NCBI GenBank assembly: GCA_902773055.1 | Contig: CACYCZ010000004.1 | Location: 1-54,448, forward strand | Source of the DNA: an uncultured Bacteroidales bacterium | GTDB lineage: Bacteria > Bacteroidota > Bacteroidia > Bacteroidales > Bacteroidaceae | DNA: 54,448 nt | Direction of reading: 5' to 3' | In this document: positions 41,766-50,778 of the stretch, piece after piece | Numbering within the stretch: position 1 is the first letter of the stretch | Layout: each line of letters starts with the position of its first letter | Translations under genes and position numbers: made by a program | Notes under the pieces: model-generated | The model's database searches: none | What the model saw: only the letters and a program-made list of their open reading frames with translations | What the model was told of the DNA's origin: nothing

Positions 41766-42935
41766 ATGCAAATTAAAAGAATAAGACTGAGTTTATTTCT
41801 CAGGGTTATCATAGCGATAACCTGCGGTGCCCTGCTGGGGATGGTCGCACCCGATGCGCTGGTGCGCATATTCAAGACCTTTGACGTACTGTTCGCCCAG
41901 TGTCTCAAGTTTATCATCCCGTTGCTGGTGCTGGGCCTTGTGACGCCGGCCATTGCAGGCGTGGGGCGCAGGGCTGGCAGGATGTTGCTTGCCGTGTTGG
42001 CGATAGCCTATCTGTCTACCATCCTGTCGGGCTTCTTTGCCTATGCCGGTGCCTCCAACGCCTTGCCCCATTACCTGCAGGTGGGCGAGTTCTGCTCCGA
42101 GACGGTGTCGGGCAAGGAGTTCCTGCCTTATTTTGAACTGAAGATTCCGCCCGTGTGCGACATCATGACCGCCCTGCTGCTGTCGTTCATGATCGGCGTG
42201 GGCATCATCTTCACAGACTCCAAGGCCCTGAAGGCGGGGTTTGAGGAGTTTGGCAATATCATCAAGTGGACTATCGAGAAGGGCGTCATACCGTTGCTGC
42301 CCGTGTATATATTCACCATGATATGCGAGATGAGCGCCAAGGGAACGATAGCCGCCCTGATCGGTGCCGGGTTCAAGATTATACTCACGGGTATGGTGCT
42401 CACGGTATGCTACCTCGTGATACAATATTGCATAGCCGGCATCATAGCCCGGAAAAATCCGTTTAAATGTCTTTGGAATATGTTGTCGGCCTATCTGACG
42501 GCGTTCTCGATATGCTCCTCGTCGGCCACGATTCCCGTGACGTCGGCATGCGCCAGGAAGAACGGCATACGGGACGACATCGTGGACTTTACCATTCCCC
42601 TGTGCTCCACTGTCCATATGTGCGGCTCTACCATCAAGCTGGCCGTTTCATCAATAGCGATAGCATACATCTTCAGCGTTCCGCTGCCGTTTTCAGTATA
42701 TGCCCATTTTGTGTTCATGCAGGGCATTGCCGCGGTGGCAGCCCCGGGCGTCATGGGCGGTGTGCTGATGGCATCCATCGGGCTGTTGGAGTCCATCATG
42801 GGCTTCAACGCCGACCAGACGGCCCTGGTCATGACGCTGTATCTTGCCTTGGACGGTTACGGACCGGCCTGCAATGTGACGGGCGACGGCGCCATAGCGC
42901 TTGTGATTGACAGTATTTTTAAGAAGAAAGAATAA
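41766..42935 (+). CDS. Dicarboxylate/amino acid:cation symporter (DAACS)
   Basis: The frame opens at 41658 but the protein begins properly at 41766 (MQIKRIRLSLFLRVIIAITCG). 389 residues, with eight or more membrane segments. The family hairpin SSSATIPVTS (near 256-265, usually SSSATLP) and the final NVTGDGAIALVID (cation and substrate binding) are intact. DAACS carriers take up glutamate, aspartate, succinate and similar acids with sodium or protons. Stop and next start overlap (TAATG), so translation is coupled to the exported nitrilase, which fits an amide-to-acid scheme. Substrate inferred only from family. Confidence 0.88.
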   Translation: MQIKRIRLSLFLRVIIAITCGALLGMVAPDALVRIFKTFDVLFAQCLKFIIPLLVLGLVTPAIAGVGRRAGRMLLAVLAIAYLSTILSGFFAYAGASNALPHYLQVGEFCSETVSGKEFLPYFELKIPPVCDIMTALLLSFMIGVGIIFTDSKALKAGFEEFGNIIKWTIEKGVIPLLPVYIFTMICEMSAKGTIAALIGAGFKIILTGMVLTVCYLVIQYCIAGIIARKNPFKCLWNMLSAYLTAFSICSSSATIPVTSACARKNGIRDDIVDFTIPLCSTVHMCGSTIKLAVSSIAIAYIFSVPLPFSVYAHFVFMQGIAAVAAPGVMGGVLMASIGLLESIMGFNADQTALVMTLYLALDGYGPACNVTGDGAIALVIDSIFKKKE

Positions 42936-44137
42936 TGAACAGAAAAAGTTTTTTGATTTTCGCTCTGGCGTGCCTGTGTGTCGCAGGCAGCAGTGTGGCC
43001 AAACCTATGAAGGCCCGCATGATACAGCCACTCTATGCCCTGGACGAAGCGGGGCTTGACAACACCTTTGAGTGGACGTTGAAGGAATTGGACAAGTGTG
43101 ACGCCTCGCTGGATATCGTGGTGCTCCCCGAATTCAGCGACGTGCCGGGAAAGACCGTCGCCGGTGGTTTCTTTGACAAGGCCAGGAAGAACGGGCCCGT
43201 CCTGCTCAGGAAGTGCGCCGAAACAGCCCGCCGTTGCAGCACGCTGGTCTTCTGCGGTGCCGTGGACGACTCATGGGAGAAGCCGCGCAATGCCATCCAC
43301 GTATTCGGCAGGGACGGTTCCCTCATCGGAAAATACTACAAGCAGCATGTTACGGCCGGAGAGTGGCAGAAAACCGGCGTGGACAATCGCTACACCCGCG
43401 AGTGGCAGGAGCCGTACTACCTTGACATCGAGGGCGTCAGGTATATGTTCCTGATCTGTTACGATTTCTATTTCTATGAGAAATATGCCGACATCGCCCG
43501 GTGGAAGCCCGACGTCATCATAGGCTGCTCCCACCAGCGGAGCGACCCTCACCATGTGCTTGACCTTATCGACGAGTTCTGTGCCTATCACACGGGGGCC
43601 TACCTCGTGCGCGCCTCGGTATCAATGGGCAAGAAGTCGGAGGTGGGCGGATGCTCCTCCCTTGCTGCCCCGACAGGCAAGCTGCTGGGCAACCTCTATT
43701 CGAGGGTTGACCATCTGGACGTCACCTTCGACCCATCGGAGAAGTATCTGAAACCGGCAGGATACGGCAATCCGCCGGCCATGCACTCCGACTATATCGA
43801 GATAGGCCGCCGGCCGTGGCTGTACCGTCCCGGCGGCAGTGCCATTGTCGCCCCGCTCAGTGAGGCACCGGCGAAGAGGACCGTGACCTACAGCAACAAC
43901 CTCGCCGTCCTCGGCGCCGCCATAGCCACCGGCACGCAGGAGATAGCATTCGACGTGGACGCCGCGGCAGACTGGGAGCCCTTTGTGCGCTCTATCATGC
44001 AGAAATTTTCATGCCACGCCATCATGAACATCCGGCTCAAGGGAACATGGGGCACTGAGGCCATGAAGCGGCTCAAGGACATCGTGTTCATCTACGATGC
44101 CGACAAGTACGTCTACTACACCCCGGTTGAAGACTGA
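42935..44137 (+). CDS. Exported carbon-nitrogen hydrolase (nitrilase superfamily)
   Basis: 400 residues with a signal peptide (about 1-22, ending SSVAKP), unusual for a mostly cytoplasmic family. The catalytic triad is present: Glu66 in LPEFSD, Lys136 in YYKQH, and Cys175 in LICYDFYFYE. A C-terminal extension of about 100 residues follows the core. Family members cut amide or nitrile C-N bonds. With a dicarboxylate symporter overlapping it by one base, it may act on an extracytoplasmic amide and the product may enter through the carrier. This is inference; the substrate is unknown. Confidence 0.86.
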   Translation: MNRKSFLIFALACLCVAGSSVAKPMKARMIQPLYALDEAGLDNTFEWTLKELDKCDASLDIVVLPEFSDVPGKTVAGGFFDKARKNGPVLLRKCAETARRCSTLVFCGAVDDSWEKPRNAIHVFGRDGSLIGKYYKQHVTAGEWQKTGVDNRYTREWQEPYYLDIEGVRYMFLICYDFYFYEKYADIARWKPDVIIGCSHQRSDPHHVLDLIDEFCAYHTGAYLVRASVSMGKKSEVGGCSSLAAPTGKLLGNLYSRVDHLDVTFDPSEKYLKPAGYGNPPAMHSDYIEIGRRPWLYRPGGSAIVAPLSEAPAKRTVTYSNNLAVLGAAIATGTQEIAFDVDAAADWEPFVRSIMQKFSCHAIMNIRLKGTWGTEAMKRLKDIVFIYDADKYVYYTPVED

Positions 44138-44188
44138 CAGACGGCGATACACAATATTTATTATTGAATAGGAAATAAAACACACATT

Positions 44189-44656
44189 ATGAAGTACGTT
44201 GTTATCATACTAGCATTACTGATGCTGGCAGGCTGCAAGGAAAACTACAGCAACGGCGAGAAGGTGGGCAACCTTATCGAGTTTACGCGGAAGGGCGTCT
44301 TCTGGGACAGTTGGGAGGGACGTCTCAACCTGACCCAGACGGGCATGAACACCAGCGGCGACCCCTTCAGTTTCTCGTTCGACAACGACAGGAACGACCA
44401 GGACTCGCTCATCAGCATCATGAAACAGGCCCAGGTGGCCGGATGGAAACTCAAGATCCGCTACCACAGCGTATGGGGGTTCCGCAACTTTTTCGGCAAC
44501 CGGGGCGAAACCGACTACTTCGTCGACGACGTGACTATTCTGGACAAGGATTTTGCCAACCCCCTGAAACACCTCCAGCCCAGCCGGTCGGGGAGGGTGG
44601 TCGACACCGTCTATGTCGTCATTGACAAAAACGAATTAAGAAAACATTTAAAATAA
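44189..44656 (+). CDS. Small lipoprotein of unknown function
   Basis: 155 residues with lipobox MLAGC (Cys at residue 16). The mature part opens NGEKVGNLIEFTRKGVFWDSWEGRLNL, a motif I associate with uncharacterised small proteins of several phyla, then a charged middle and VDDVTILDKD. No fold or enzyme motif is clear. It follows the nitrilase by 51 bases and precedes the GDPD gene by 36, in an operon otherwise of a transporter and hydrolases; it could be an envelope partner. No function is claimed. Confidence 0.72.
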   Translation: MKYVVIILALLMLAGCKENYSNGEKVGNLIEFTRKGVFWDSWEGRLNLTQTGMNTSGDPFSFSFDNDRNDQDSLISIMKQAQVAGWKLKIRYHSVWGFRNFFGNRGETDYFVDDVTILDKDFANPLKHLQPSRSGRVVDTVYVVIDKNELRKHLK

Positions 44657-44692
44657 AAACAACAACAAAAACACTCAAAAGAAAGGAAAACC

Positions 44693-45751
44693 ATGACACT
44701 CATTTCATTCATCATTTCGTTGCTGACCCTGCTTCCCATGCAGAGCCTGCCCTACAGCGTGGCCCACCGCGGCTGCCACATCAAAGGCTACATACCCGAA
44801 AACAGCCCCGACGGCGTGGCCATGGCCAAGCGCTATGGTTTCAGGGCCATAGAGTGTGACGTCCACTACACCCGCGACAACCAGCTCATCATCATGCACG
44901 ACCGCACCATCAACCGCACCATGGTCAATGCCTCCGACCTGTCGCCCATCGCTCAGCCGGTGGAATACGCCAAGACCGACCTGGCCGAGCTGCGCAGCAA
45001 GTACGTCCTGGCATCGTCTGACCCCGCCAAGCGGCGCCCCATCCCCACCTTTGCCGAGGAACTGGAGGCCTGCAAGAAATACGGCATCATCCCCATGATG
45101 CACACGCCCCACTTTGAGGCCTACAAAATGGCCAAGAAGGTGCTGGGCGACAACTTCATAGCCTTCTGCGGACAATATGACAGCCTCAAGCAGGTGCGCA
45201 CCCTGTCCAAGAACTGCCTCATCCTCTGGGACCCCGACATGGCTCCGGCCGACGAGGTCGTAAGGAAACTCAAGGAGCTGGGCGGCCCGTGCGGCGTGAC
45301 CTCCATGCGCGACTATCTGCTGACGGCCGACTACATCAAGACCATGCGCGATGCGGGCTTCGAGGTGCAGTCCTCCATCTTCAAGACCCCTCTGGAGGTA
45401 GAGTCCATAGCCAAGGGTGCCACCTATGTGCTGTCCGATTTTTGTCTGTTCCCCTTCAAGCCCGTCAAGATGGTGAAGAAACTCGCTGCGTCGGCCCGGT
45501 CCCTGCAGGCCGGAGAGCGGCTGACGTTCACGGGAAAGAAACTGCAGTATGGCAGTCTTGAGCTGAGCATCGACGTCAAGGGTGACGTAGAGGTCATTGT
45601 CAACGGCAAGCGCCATTATCAGTTCAAGGATGCGCAGTCAGTCAAGCGTCTGGGCAGCTGGCGCTTCTACGACCGCCAGCCCACCGTCGAGATCATCGCC
45701 AACACCGCCTCCGTCGTCAATCAGCTCGACATAAAGGAATATAAATATTGA
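44693..45751 (+). CDS. Exported glycerophosphodiester phosphodiesterase-family protein
   Basis: 352 residues with a short signal peptide, and a strong-looking GAAAGGAAAACC before the ATG. The TIM-barrel start is intact: HRG (25-27), PENS, ECDVHYTRD (54-62) with E54 and D56, and HDR with His69. The usual third metal site, a Glu in an E-I-K stretch, is replaced by MMHTPHFE (near 122-129), so catalysis is not assured. Residues from about 265 to the end form an extra beta-rich domain. Ends the operon before the terminator at 45772. The operon has a high C/G third-position look. Confidence 0.82.
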   Translation: MTLISFIISLLTLLPMQSLPYSVAHRGCHIKGYIPENSPDGVAMAKRYGFRAIECDVHYTRDNQLIIMHDRTINRTMVNASDLSPIAQPVEYAKTDLAELRSKYVLASSDPAKRRPIPTFAEELEACKKYGIIPMMHTPHFEAYKMAKKVLGDNFIAFCGQYDSLKQVRTLSKNCLILWDPDMAPADEVVRKLKELGGPCGVTSMRDYLLTADYIKTMRDAGFEVQSSIFKTPLEVESIAKGATYVLSDFCLFPFKPVKMVKKLAASARSLQAGERLTFTGKKLQYGSLELSIDVKGDVEVIVNGKRHYQFKDAQSVKRLGSWRFYDRQPTVEIIANTASVVNQLDIKEYKY

Positions 45752-45771
45752 GAGAGAAAGGAGCAAAAAAG

Positions 45772-45819
45772 AATTACCGCCCTGCGAACAATCCTGTCCA
45801 TGGGGCGGTAATTTTTTTT
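45772..45819. terminator. Bidirectional intrinsic terminator
   Basis: 11-bp arms (45772-45782 and 45803-45813) followed by T8 on the plus strand and by CTTTTTT on the minus strand. It ends both the GDPD operon and the leftward redox operon. Confidence 0.88.
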
Positions 45820-45837
45820 ATCCGTACAGTCTTTTTT

Positions 45838-46464
45838 CTAATAGCCCAATCCCTTGAGCCATTTCTCCACTTTGGCTTTTCCGCTGCGCACGTCATGGCC
45901 ATAGATGGAAAAACCATCCCTTACGTTGGCCTTAGGGTAGATTTTCTTCACGTCTTCCACACAGCGGCCCAAGCCCGACCCTTCATGGGTGGTAAAGGGG
46001 ATGATGGTCTTGCCGTTCAGGTCGTACCGGCTGAAGAACGTGAACATCACCTGCGGATAGGTGCCCCACCATACCGGGCCCCCGACAAATACCGTAGCAT
46101 AGTCCTTGATGTTCTTGATGCCGCCCTTAAACTCCGGCAGTTCGCCCTTTTCCTGCTCGGCCTTGGCAAGGTCGCAGAGAGGGCGGTAAGCCATGCCGTC
46201 ATATTTGGAGGTGGCGATTTCAAACATGTCGGCGCCTGTCATCTCTGAGATGTAGCCGGCCACGATCTTGGTGTTTCCAACCTTGATATTACCCACTGAG
46301 TAGTTGTCCCCCGCATGAGAGAAGAATACCACGAGAGCCTTGCCCTTCACACCCTTTTGGGCCGAAGCATTCTCCTCGCTGTTGTCTGCAGGTGCAACCT
46401 TTCCGTTGCATGCCACAGCCATCAAGGCTGCCGCAGCCAATAAGATTAATTTTCCTGATTTCAT
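45838..46464 (-). CDS. Flavodoxin-fold lipoprotein
   Basis: 208 residues: signal peptide with lipobox AVAC near residue 19, an acidic linker, then a flavodoxin fold. FMN loop is FFSHAGDNYSVG, with the phosphate/isoalloxazine strands VFVGGPVWWGTYPQ and IIPFTTHEGSG later. It is the last gene of a leftward redox run that also contains a cytoplasmic flavodoxin of the same subtype (50779). Envelope anchored, so its electron donor would differ. Starts 81 bases after the aldo/keto reductase. Confidence 0.85.
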   Translation of the reverse strand: MKSGKLILLAAAALMAVACNGKVAPADNSEENASAQKGVKGKALVVFFSHAGDNYSVGNIKVGNTKIVAGYISEMTGADMFEIATSKYDGMAYRPLCDLAKAEQEKGELPEFKGGIKNIKDYATVFVGGPVWWGTYPQVMFTFFSRYDLNGKTIIPFTTHEGSGLGRCVEDVKKIYPKANVRDGFSIYGHDVRSGKAKVEKWLKGLGY

Positions 46465-46545
46465 TGTTTCTTTATTTTAATTACGTTGTTGTCTTGCTGT
46501 CAGTACAGTCAATTATCTTGATGCCCGCTGAACTGAATGTATGAA

Positions 46546-47391
46546 TCATCCGTAGGTTTCTATCAAGTATTTTACAAATCCCGTGTCACTGAAGTTGACT
46601 GTGCCGGTGTCGTGAAGGTTCATGGTCTCAATCCGTTTCATCTCCTCCGGCGTCAGCGTGAAGTCAAAGACGTTGAGATTCTGTTCCATGCGTTCCTTGT
46701 GTGTGCTCTTTGGTATAGCCACTATACCCCTTTGGGTCAGCCACCGCAGGGCCACTTGGGCGGCACTCTTGCCATACGGGCTGCCTATCTGTGACAGGAC
46801 CTCGCTCTTCACGATTCCGTCCACGCCCTGACCGCCTAACGGTCCCCAGGCCATCAGGTGCGTACCAAATTCCGTCATGACTGTTTCTATGCCCCGCTGC
46901 TGCACCAAGGCGTTACACTGCAGTTGGTTCACCATGGGTTTGATGTCGACATAGTGGGCAAAATCAAAGAACCGCGCTTCCTGAAAGTTGGATACCCCTA
47001 TGGCACGCACCTTGCCGTCCTTATAGGCTTTCTCCATAGCCCTCCACGAGCCGAACACATCGCCATAGGCCTGATGGATCAGCAGCAGGTCTATATAGTC
47101 GGTCTTCAGTTTGCGCAGGCTCTCGTCGATGCTGGCGGCAGCCTTCTGCTCGCCGGCATTGGATATCCACACCTTGGTCACCAGGAATATGTCCTCGCGA
47201 CTGATGCCTGATTTGGCCACGGCCGCCCCCACGCCTTCTTCGTTCTGATAGGCTTGCGCCGTGTCGATGAGGCGGTAGCCTACCTTGAGCGCATCGCTGA
47301 CACATCGTTCGGCCTCCTGTGGAGGCACCAGAAATACGCCGTAGCCCAGCAACGGCATTTCTGTTCCATTAGATAGTTTTACTGTTTCCAT
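46546..47391 (-). CDS. Aldo/keto reductase
   Basis: Start at the ATG at 47391 (METVKLSNGTEMPLLGYGVF), 281 residues; the frame extends to a GTG at 47436. NAD(P)H-linked TIM-barrel reductase with the catalytic tetrad D43 and Y48 (DTAQAY), K73 (VTKVW) and H106 (LIHQAY). The family reduces aldehydes and ketones. It sits in a run with SDR, iron alcohol dehydrogenase, flavodoxins and a cupin/CMD protein, suggesting handling of reactive carbonyls or quinones; substrate unknown. Confidence 0.92.
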   Translation of the reverse strand: METVKLSNGTEMPLLGYGVFLVPPQEAERCVSDALKVGYRLIDTAQAYQNEEGVGAAVAKSGISREDIFLVTKVWISNAGEQKAAASIDESLRKLKTDYIDLLLIHQAYGDVFGSWRAMEKAYKDGKVRAIGVSNFQEARFFDFAHYVDIKPMVNQLQCNALVQQRGIETVMTEFGTHLMAWGPLGGQGVDGIVKSEVLSQIGSPYGKSAAQVALRWLTQRGIVAIPKSTHKERMEQNLNVFDFTLTPEEMKRIETMNLHDTGTVNFSDTGFVKYLIETYG

Positions 47392-47460
47392 ATTTTGATA
47401 TATTTTTTTACTTTTTTCCTGCATCAAGAGCCGCACCGACGGCGCCGCTCTTTCTTTTTA

Positions 47461-48306
47461 TTACCCAAGACGAAAGCCGCCCGTACGGATGCTTGCTATG
47501 ACGCCGCCGTCGATGAGCAGGTCGGTGCCGGTGATGAAGCGGGCATGCTCGCCAAGCAGGAAGGCGGCAGCCTCGGCTATTTCGTCGCTTGTTCCAGTGC
47601 GCGCGGCAGCAGAGGCGTCAATCATAGCCTGGTAGCCGTCGCCGTTGGCGTTAAACTCGTCGTAGGCCAGTGGAGTGACAATGACCCCCGGCGAGATGGT
47701 GTTGATGCGCGCACGCCGCTTGCGCCACGAGGTGGCTGCGGCCCGCTGAGCCTGCAGGTGGTTCATGCGCTTGGCTATCATGTAGGCCAGGCCGCTGTCC
47801 TGCATGGCTACTTCCTGAATGAACTTTACGTCCTTTAGCTGCGATGTCGGGGTGTTGACCAGCTGCAGTTCGATATCGTTGGGGATGGGATACATGTAGG
47901 CCGCTTGACTCGAGATAATCAGTCCGGCGCCGCCCTCGGCCATTACTTCGCCAAAGGCATCCACGGCGTAGCCCGTACCTATCATGTCAAGGTCGACGAT
48001 ATGTTCCGGCCTGGCCTGATTGGGCGATGCACCGGCCGTGTCGATAAAGTACATCACGGGGCCCAGTGCTGCGGCTTTCTCCGCAAAGGCCTCCACGCTC
48101 TCTTTCAGCAAGGCGTTTACTTGCATTGTCTCCACGTCGTAGCCGCTGCGGCGGAAATCTTCGCCCACACGTTCGAGAGCCTTTGGACTGATGTCGCCCA
48201 GCAGGATTTTCCTGCCGGCACCGATGCGGCGCACTATGGCCGTTCCCATACTGCCGGCACCCAGAAGTGCCACAACCTGCTTCTGATTGTTTCTGTCAAA
48301 AATCAT
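47461..48306 (-). CDS. SDR-family oxidoreductase
   Basis: 281 residues of the short-chain dehydrogenase/reductase fold. The nucleotide site is LLGAGSMGTAIVRRI (a GxxxGxG variant), followed by GDISPKAL for cofactor choice. The active site has YMIAKR with Tyr and Lys three apart (near 174), and INTISPGVI later, the family's NxxSPG. It ends with ITGTDLLIDGG. Classical pattern. In a run with aldo/keto reductase and iron alcohol dehydrogenase, 58 bases after the latter. Confidence 0.92.
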   Translation of the reverse strand: MIFDRNNQKQVVALLGAGSMGTAIVRRIGAGRKILLGDISPKALERVGEDFRRSGYDVETMQVNALLKESVEAFAEKAAALGPVMYFIDTAGASPNQARPEHIVDLDMIGTGYAVDAFGEVMAEGGAGLIISSQAAYMYPIPNDIELQLVNTPTSQLKDVKFIQEVAMQDSGLAYMIAKRMNHLQAQRAAATSWRKRRARINTISPGVIVTPLAYDEFNANGDGYQAMIDASAAARTGTSDEIAEAAAFLLGEHARFITGTDLLIDGGVIASIRTGGFRLG

Positions 48307-48363
48307 GATATGTTCTTTTTTTATTGTCGTTGCTTCAATGTCGGTTTCTCAAAAAAACGGCTG

Positions 48364-49542
48364 CTACTTCATGCACATTTCAAAAATGGCTTCCACATCG
48401 TGCTGTCCGAGCGTCTTGAAGCCCGGCAGGGTGGCACCGCCTACGGCCTTGCGCGCCATGAGGGAGAAGTGCTGCCTGTCGATGCCCACCTCGGGGAAGG
48501 TGCGTTTCAGCCCCAGGGTGTTGAACAGGAAGTCGCCCAGCCGTTCTATAGCCAGCCGGGCTGTCTCCATGGGAGCCGCCGAGGGGTCGAGGCCGAAGAC
48601 GTTGATACCGAACTGTACGTATTTTGCCACCGTGGTCTCGTCCAGGCAATATTCCATCCAGCGCGGGGTGAGGATAGCCAGTCCCAGTCCGTGGGTGATA
48701 TCGTAGATGGCCGACAGCTCGTGTTCCATGGGGTGACAGCTCCATGCCTGTTGCTTGCCGCCGTTTACAAACCCGTTGATAGCCCACGAACCGGCCCACA
48801 TCAGGTTGGCGCGCGCCTCGTAGTCTTCGGGGTTCTTCATGGCCACGGGTGCGTAGCGGATGATGGTCTTCATCAGCCCCTCCATGAAACAGTCGAGCAT
48901 GTAGAGATCTTGGTTCATGTTGAAATAAACCTCTATGATGTGCGACATCATGTCGGCAGCTCCGCAGGCGGTCTGATAGGCACTGACGGTAAACGTGTTC
49001 GTGGGGTCGAGGAATGATGCCTTGGGCAGCAGCGGCGGATACATCATGCCGTTCTTGTCCTTTGTCTCAGGATTGGTTATGACACCGCCACAGTCCATCT
49101 CCGACCCCGTAGCTGCAAGGGTCAGTATGTCTACTATGGGCAATGCCTTCTCAACCGTAACCTTCTTGCCGTAGTCCAGAAAGTCCCACGGATCGAAATC
49201 CACGCAGGCGCCGGCTGCCATAAACTTCGTGGCATCGATGACCGAGCCTCCGCCCACTGCCAGCAGGACGTCGATATGGTGTTGCTTGCACATCTGCGCC
49301 CCCTTGCGCACGGAGTCGATGCGTGGATTGGGTTCGATGCCTCCCAGTTCAAACAGTTCCAGGCCAGCCTCCCTGATTTCCTTTACGATGCGGTCATACA
49401 GGCCCGTCCGCTTGACGGAGCCGCCGCCATAGGGCATCAGCACGCGCTGGCCATACTTCTTCAGTTCGGCACTCAGGTGCCTCAATTGGTCCCGTCCGAA
49501 ATATACACGGACTGGAATGTCATAAATAAAGTCGTTGATCAT
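48364..49542 (-). CDS. Iron-containing alcohol dehydrogenase (BDH/YqhD type)
   Basis: The frame opens 115 codons earlier, but those overlap the upstream cupin/CMD gene in another frame; the real start is ATG 49542 (MINDFIYDIPVRVYFGRDQL), giving 392 residues. NAD(P) site GGGSVIDATK (near 95-104). The metal site needs Asp and three His: GAADMMSHIIE, MEHELS and DITHGLGLA. Butanol-dehydrogenase-like enzymes reduce aldehydes, often with NADPH. Gap to the cupin/CMD gene is 38 bases. Confidence 0.92.
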   Translation of the reverse strand: MINDFIYDIPVRVYFGRDQLRHLSAELKKYGQRVLMPYGGGSVKRTGLYDRIVKEIREAGLELFELGGIEPNPRIDSVRKGAQMCKQHHIDVLLAVGGGSVIDATKFMAAGACVDFDPWDFLDYGKKVTVEKALPIVDILTLAATGSEMDCGGVITNPETKDKNGMMYPPLLPKASFLDPTNTFTVSAYQTACGAADMMSHIIEVYFNMNQDLYMLDCFMEGLMKTIIRYAPVAMKNPEDYEARANLMWAGSWAINGFVNGGKQQAWSCHPMEHELSAIYDITHGLGLAILTPRWMEYCLDETTVAKYVQFGINVFGLDPSAAPMETARLAIERLGDFLFNTLGLKRTFPEVGIDRQHFSLMARKAVGGATLPGFKTLGQHDVEAIFEMCMK

Positions 49543-49580
49543 ATTTTCTTGATTGTTTTTGTTAGCATGGTTTTGTCGGG

Positions 49581-50756
49581 TTATTTCTTCTGCGACGCTT
49601 CCACCTCGCGTATACAGTTGAGGGCATTGAGCGTGCGCGGATAGCCTATGAAAGGCAGGTTGGCAGATATGACGGCTATGAGCGTATCCTTGTCGTTGCC
49701 TACGTGGAAATTGCCGCTGATGTGTCCTTTCAGCTGGGGCTCGCATCCGCCCTGCGCTGCAAGAAAGCAAAAGGTGACAAGCTCTCTCAGCCTGAGGTCC
49801 AGCCCCGTGCGGGTATAGTAGTCGCCGAAGCAGTTGTCGGCCAGCCAGAGGTTGATATGGCGACTGTCCTCGGGGCCCGATTTCCAAAAATCGCGCATCT
49901 GCTCGCCGAAGCAGTCCACCTGTGCCTGTGAACCCGCCTTGCGCCGGTTCTCTCCCGTTGTCTGTGCCTGTGGGGCAAGCGGCAGTGCCGTGCCGCGCTC
50001 TTTCAGCACCTCGTTGGTAACCGTGAGAAAAGGCCTCACGCGACCCAGTCCGAGGTAGGCCGTTGCCTGATAGACAATTTCCTTTGCCTCCACGGGAGTC
50101 ACGCCGCCATCCAGCGCCCTCGGCAGGAGCTCACGGTATGCGTCAACACCCTGACAGCCGAGCAGTGTGGCAAGATTGCCGATATAGCGTGTATGGTCGT
50201 CGAGCTTGTCCTTTACCTGTCCGACTACCTCGCCATAGGCAAATTCGTCAAACAACTTTTTGAATTCAGGGTCGGTGACCTCCAGCGCCGTCTGGCTGGC
50301 GGGCAGTTTGTCGTATTCTTCATCTGTCACGGGTTCCAGCCATGTTGTAGAAGCATTCTTTTCGGCTTTGGCCATGTATGTCAGGTGCTGGAACCAGGAA
50401 TCCTTGGCAGCGCCGTGCCAGTGCTTGGCTTCAGCCGGAATGGCAACCACCGTTCCGGGGTGCATGGCCATGGGGGCCTTGCCCTCCTCGACATACCATC
50501 CGTGGCCGGCTACGCAGATGAGCACCTGCACCGATGCGTGATGGATATGCCAGTTGTTGCGGCACCGGGGCTCAAAGGTCACGTTTACAGGGCCGCCGTT
50601 TTCGGCATCAAGGGGTGCTACATAGCTGTTGCCGGTGAAATATTGGGCATAGCCGTTGTTGGGCTCACCCTTGGGCCATACATTGAAATTCACTTCCTGT
50701 GCTTTCATATTGAATATTGTAATAATGACGATAACGGTTAATAAAATCTGTTTCAT
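49581..50756 (-). CDS. Exported cupin plus double carboxymuconolactone decarboxylase-like protein
   Basis: Start at ATG 50756 (MKQILLTVIVIITIF); the upstream candidate at 50777 is TTG. 391 residues: a signal peptide ending near MKAQ, a cupin domain (WHIHHASVQVL and HPGTVVAIPAEAKHWHG) with four metal His, then two CMD-like helical units. The second has ELVTFCFLAAQGGCEPQLKGH, in place of the CxxC of AhpD; the first carries no cysteine pair. A fusion of these folds is not rare in Bacteroidetes. Role perhaps in handling reactive small molecules; unproved. Two flanking genes are a flavodoxin and the iron dehydrogenase. Confidence 0.85.
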   Translation of the reverse strand: MKQILLTVIVIITIFNMKAQEVNFNVWPKGEPNNGYAQYFTGNSYVAPLDAENGGPVNVTFEPRCRNNWHIHHASVQVLICVAGHGWYVEEGKAPMAMHPGTVVAIPAEAKHWHGAAKDSWFQHLTYMAKAEKNASTTWLEPVTDEEYDKLPASQTALEVTDPEFKKLFDEFAYGEVVGQVKDKLDDHTRYIGNLATLLGCQGVDAYRELLPRALDGGVTPVEAKEIVYQATAYLGLGRVRPFLTVTNEVLKERGTALPLAPQAQTTGENRRKAGSQAQVDCFGEQMRDFWKSGPEDSRHINLWLADNCFGDYYTRTGLDLRLRELVTFCFLAAQGGCEPQLKGHISGNFHVGNDKDTLIAVISANLPFIGYPRTLNALNCIREVEASQKK

Positions 50757-50778
50757 TTTCTTCAGTATATTTTTCAAT

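Noticed and set aside
41439..41771. 110-residue minus-strand frame between AraC and the symporter
   Set aside because: No signal or family pattern; spans element E's end and the symporter promoter.
44705..45616. 303-residue antisense frame over the GDPD gene
   Set aside because: Typical shadow of a C/G-rich gene; low complexity and no homologue I recognise.
49543..49887. 115-residue extension of the iron alcohol dehydrogenase
   Set aside because: Reads the cupin/CMD gene in another frame; the family starts at 49542.
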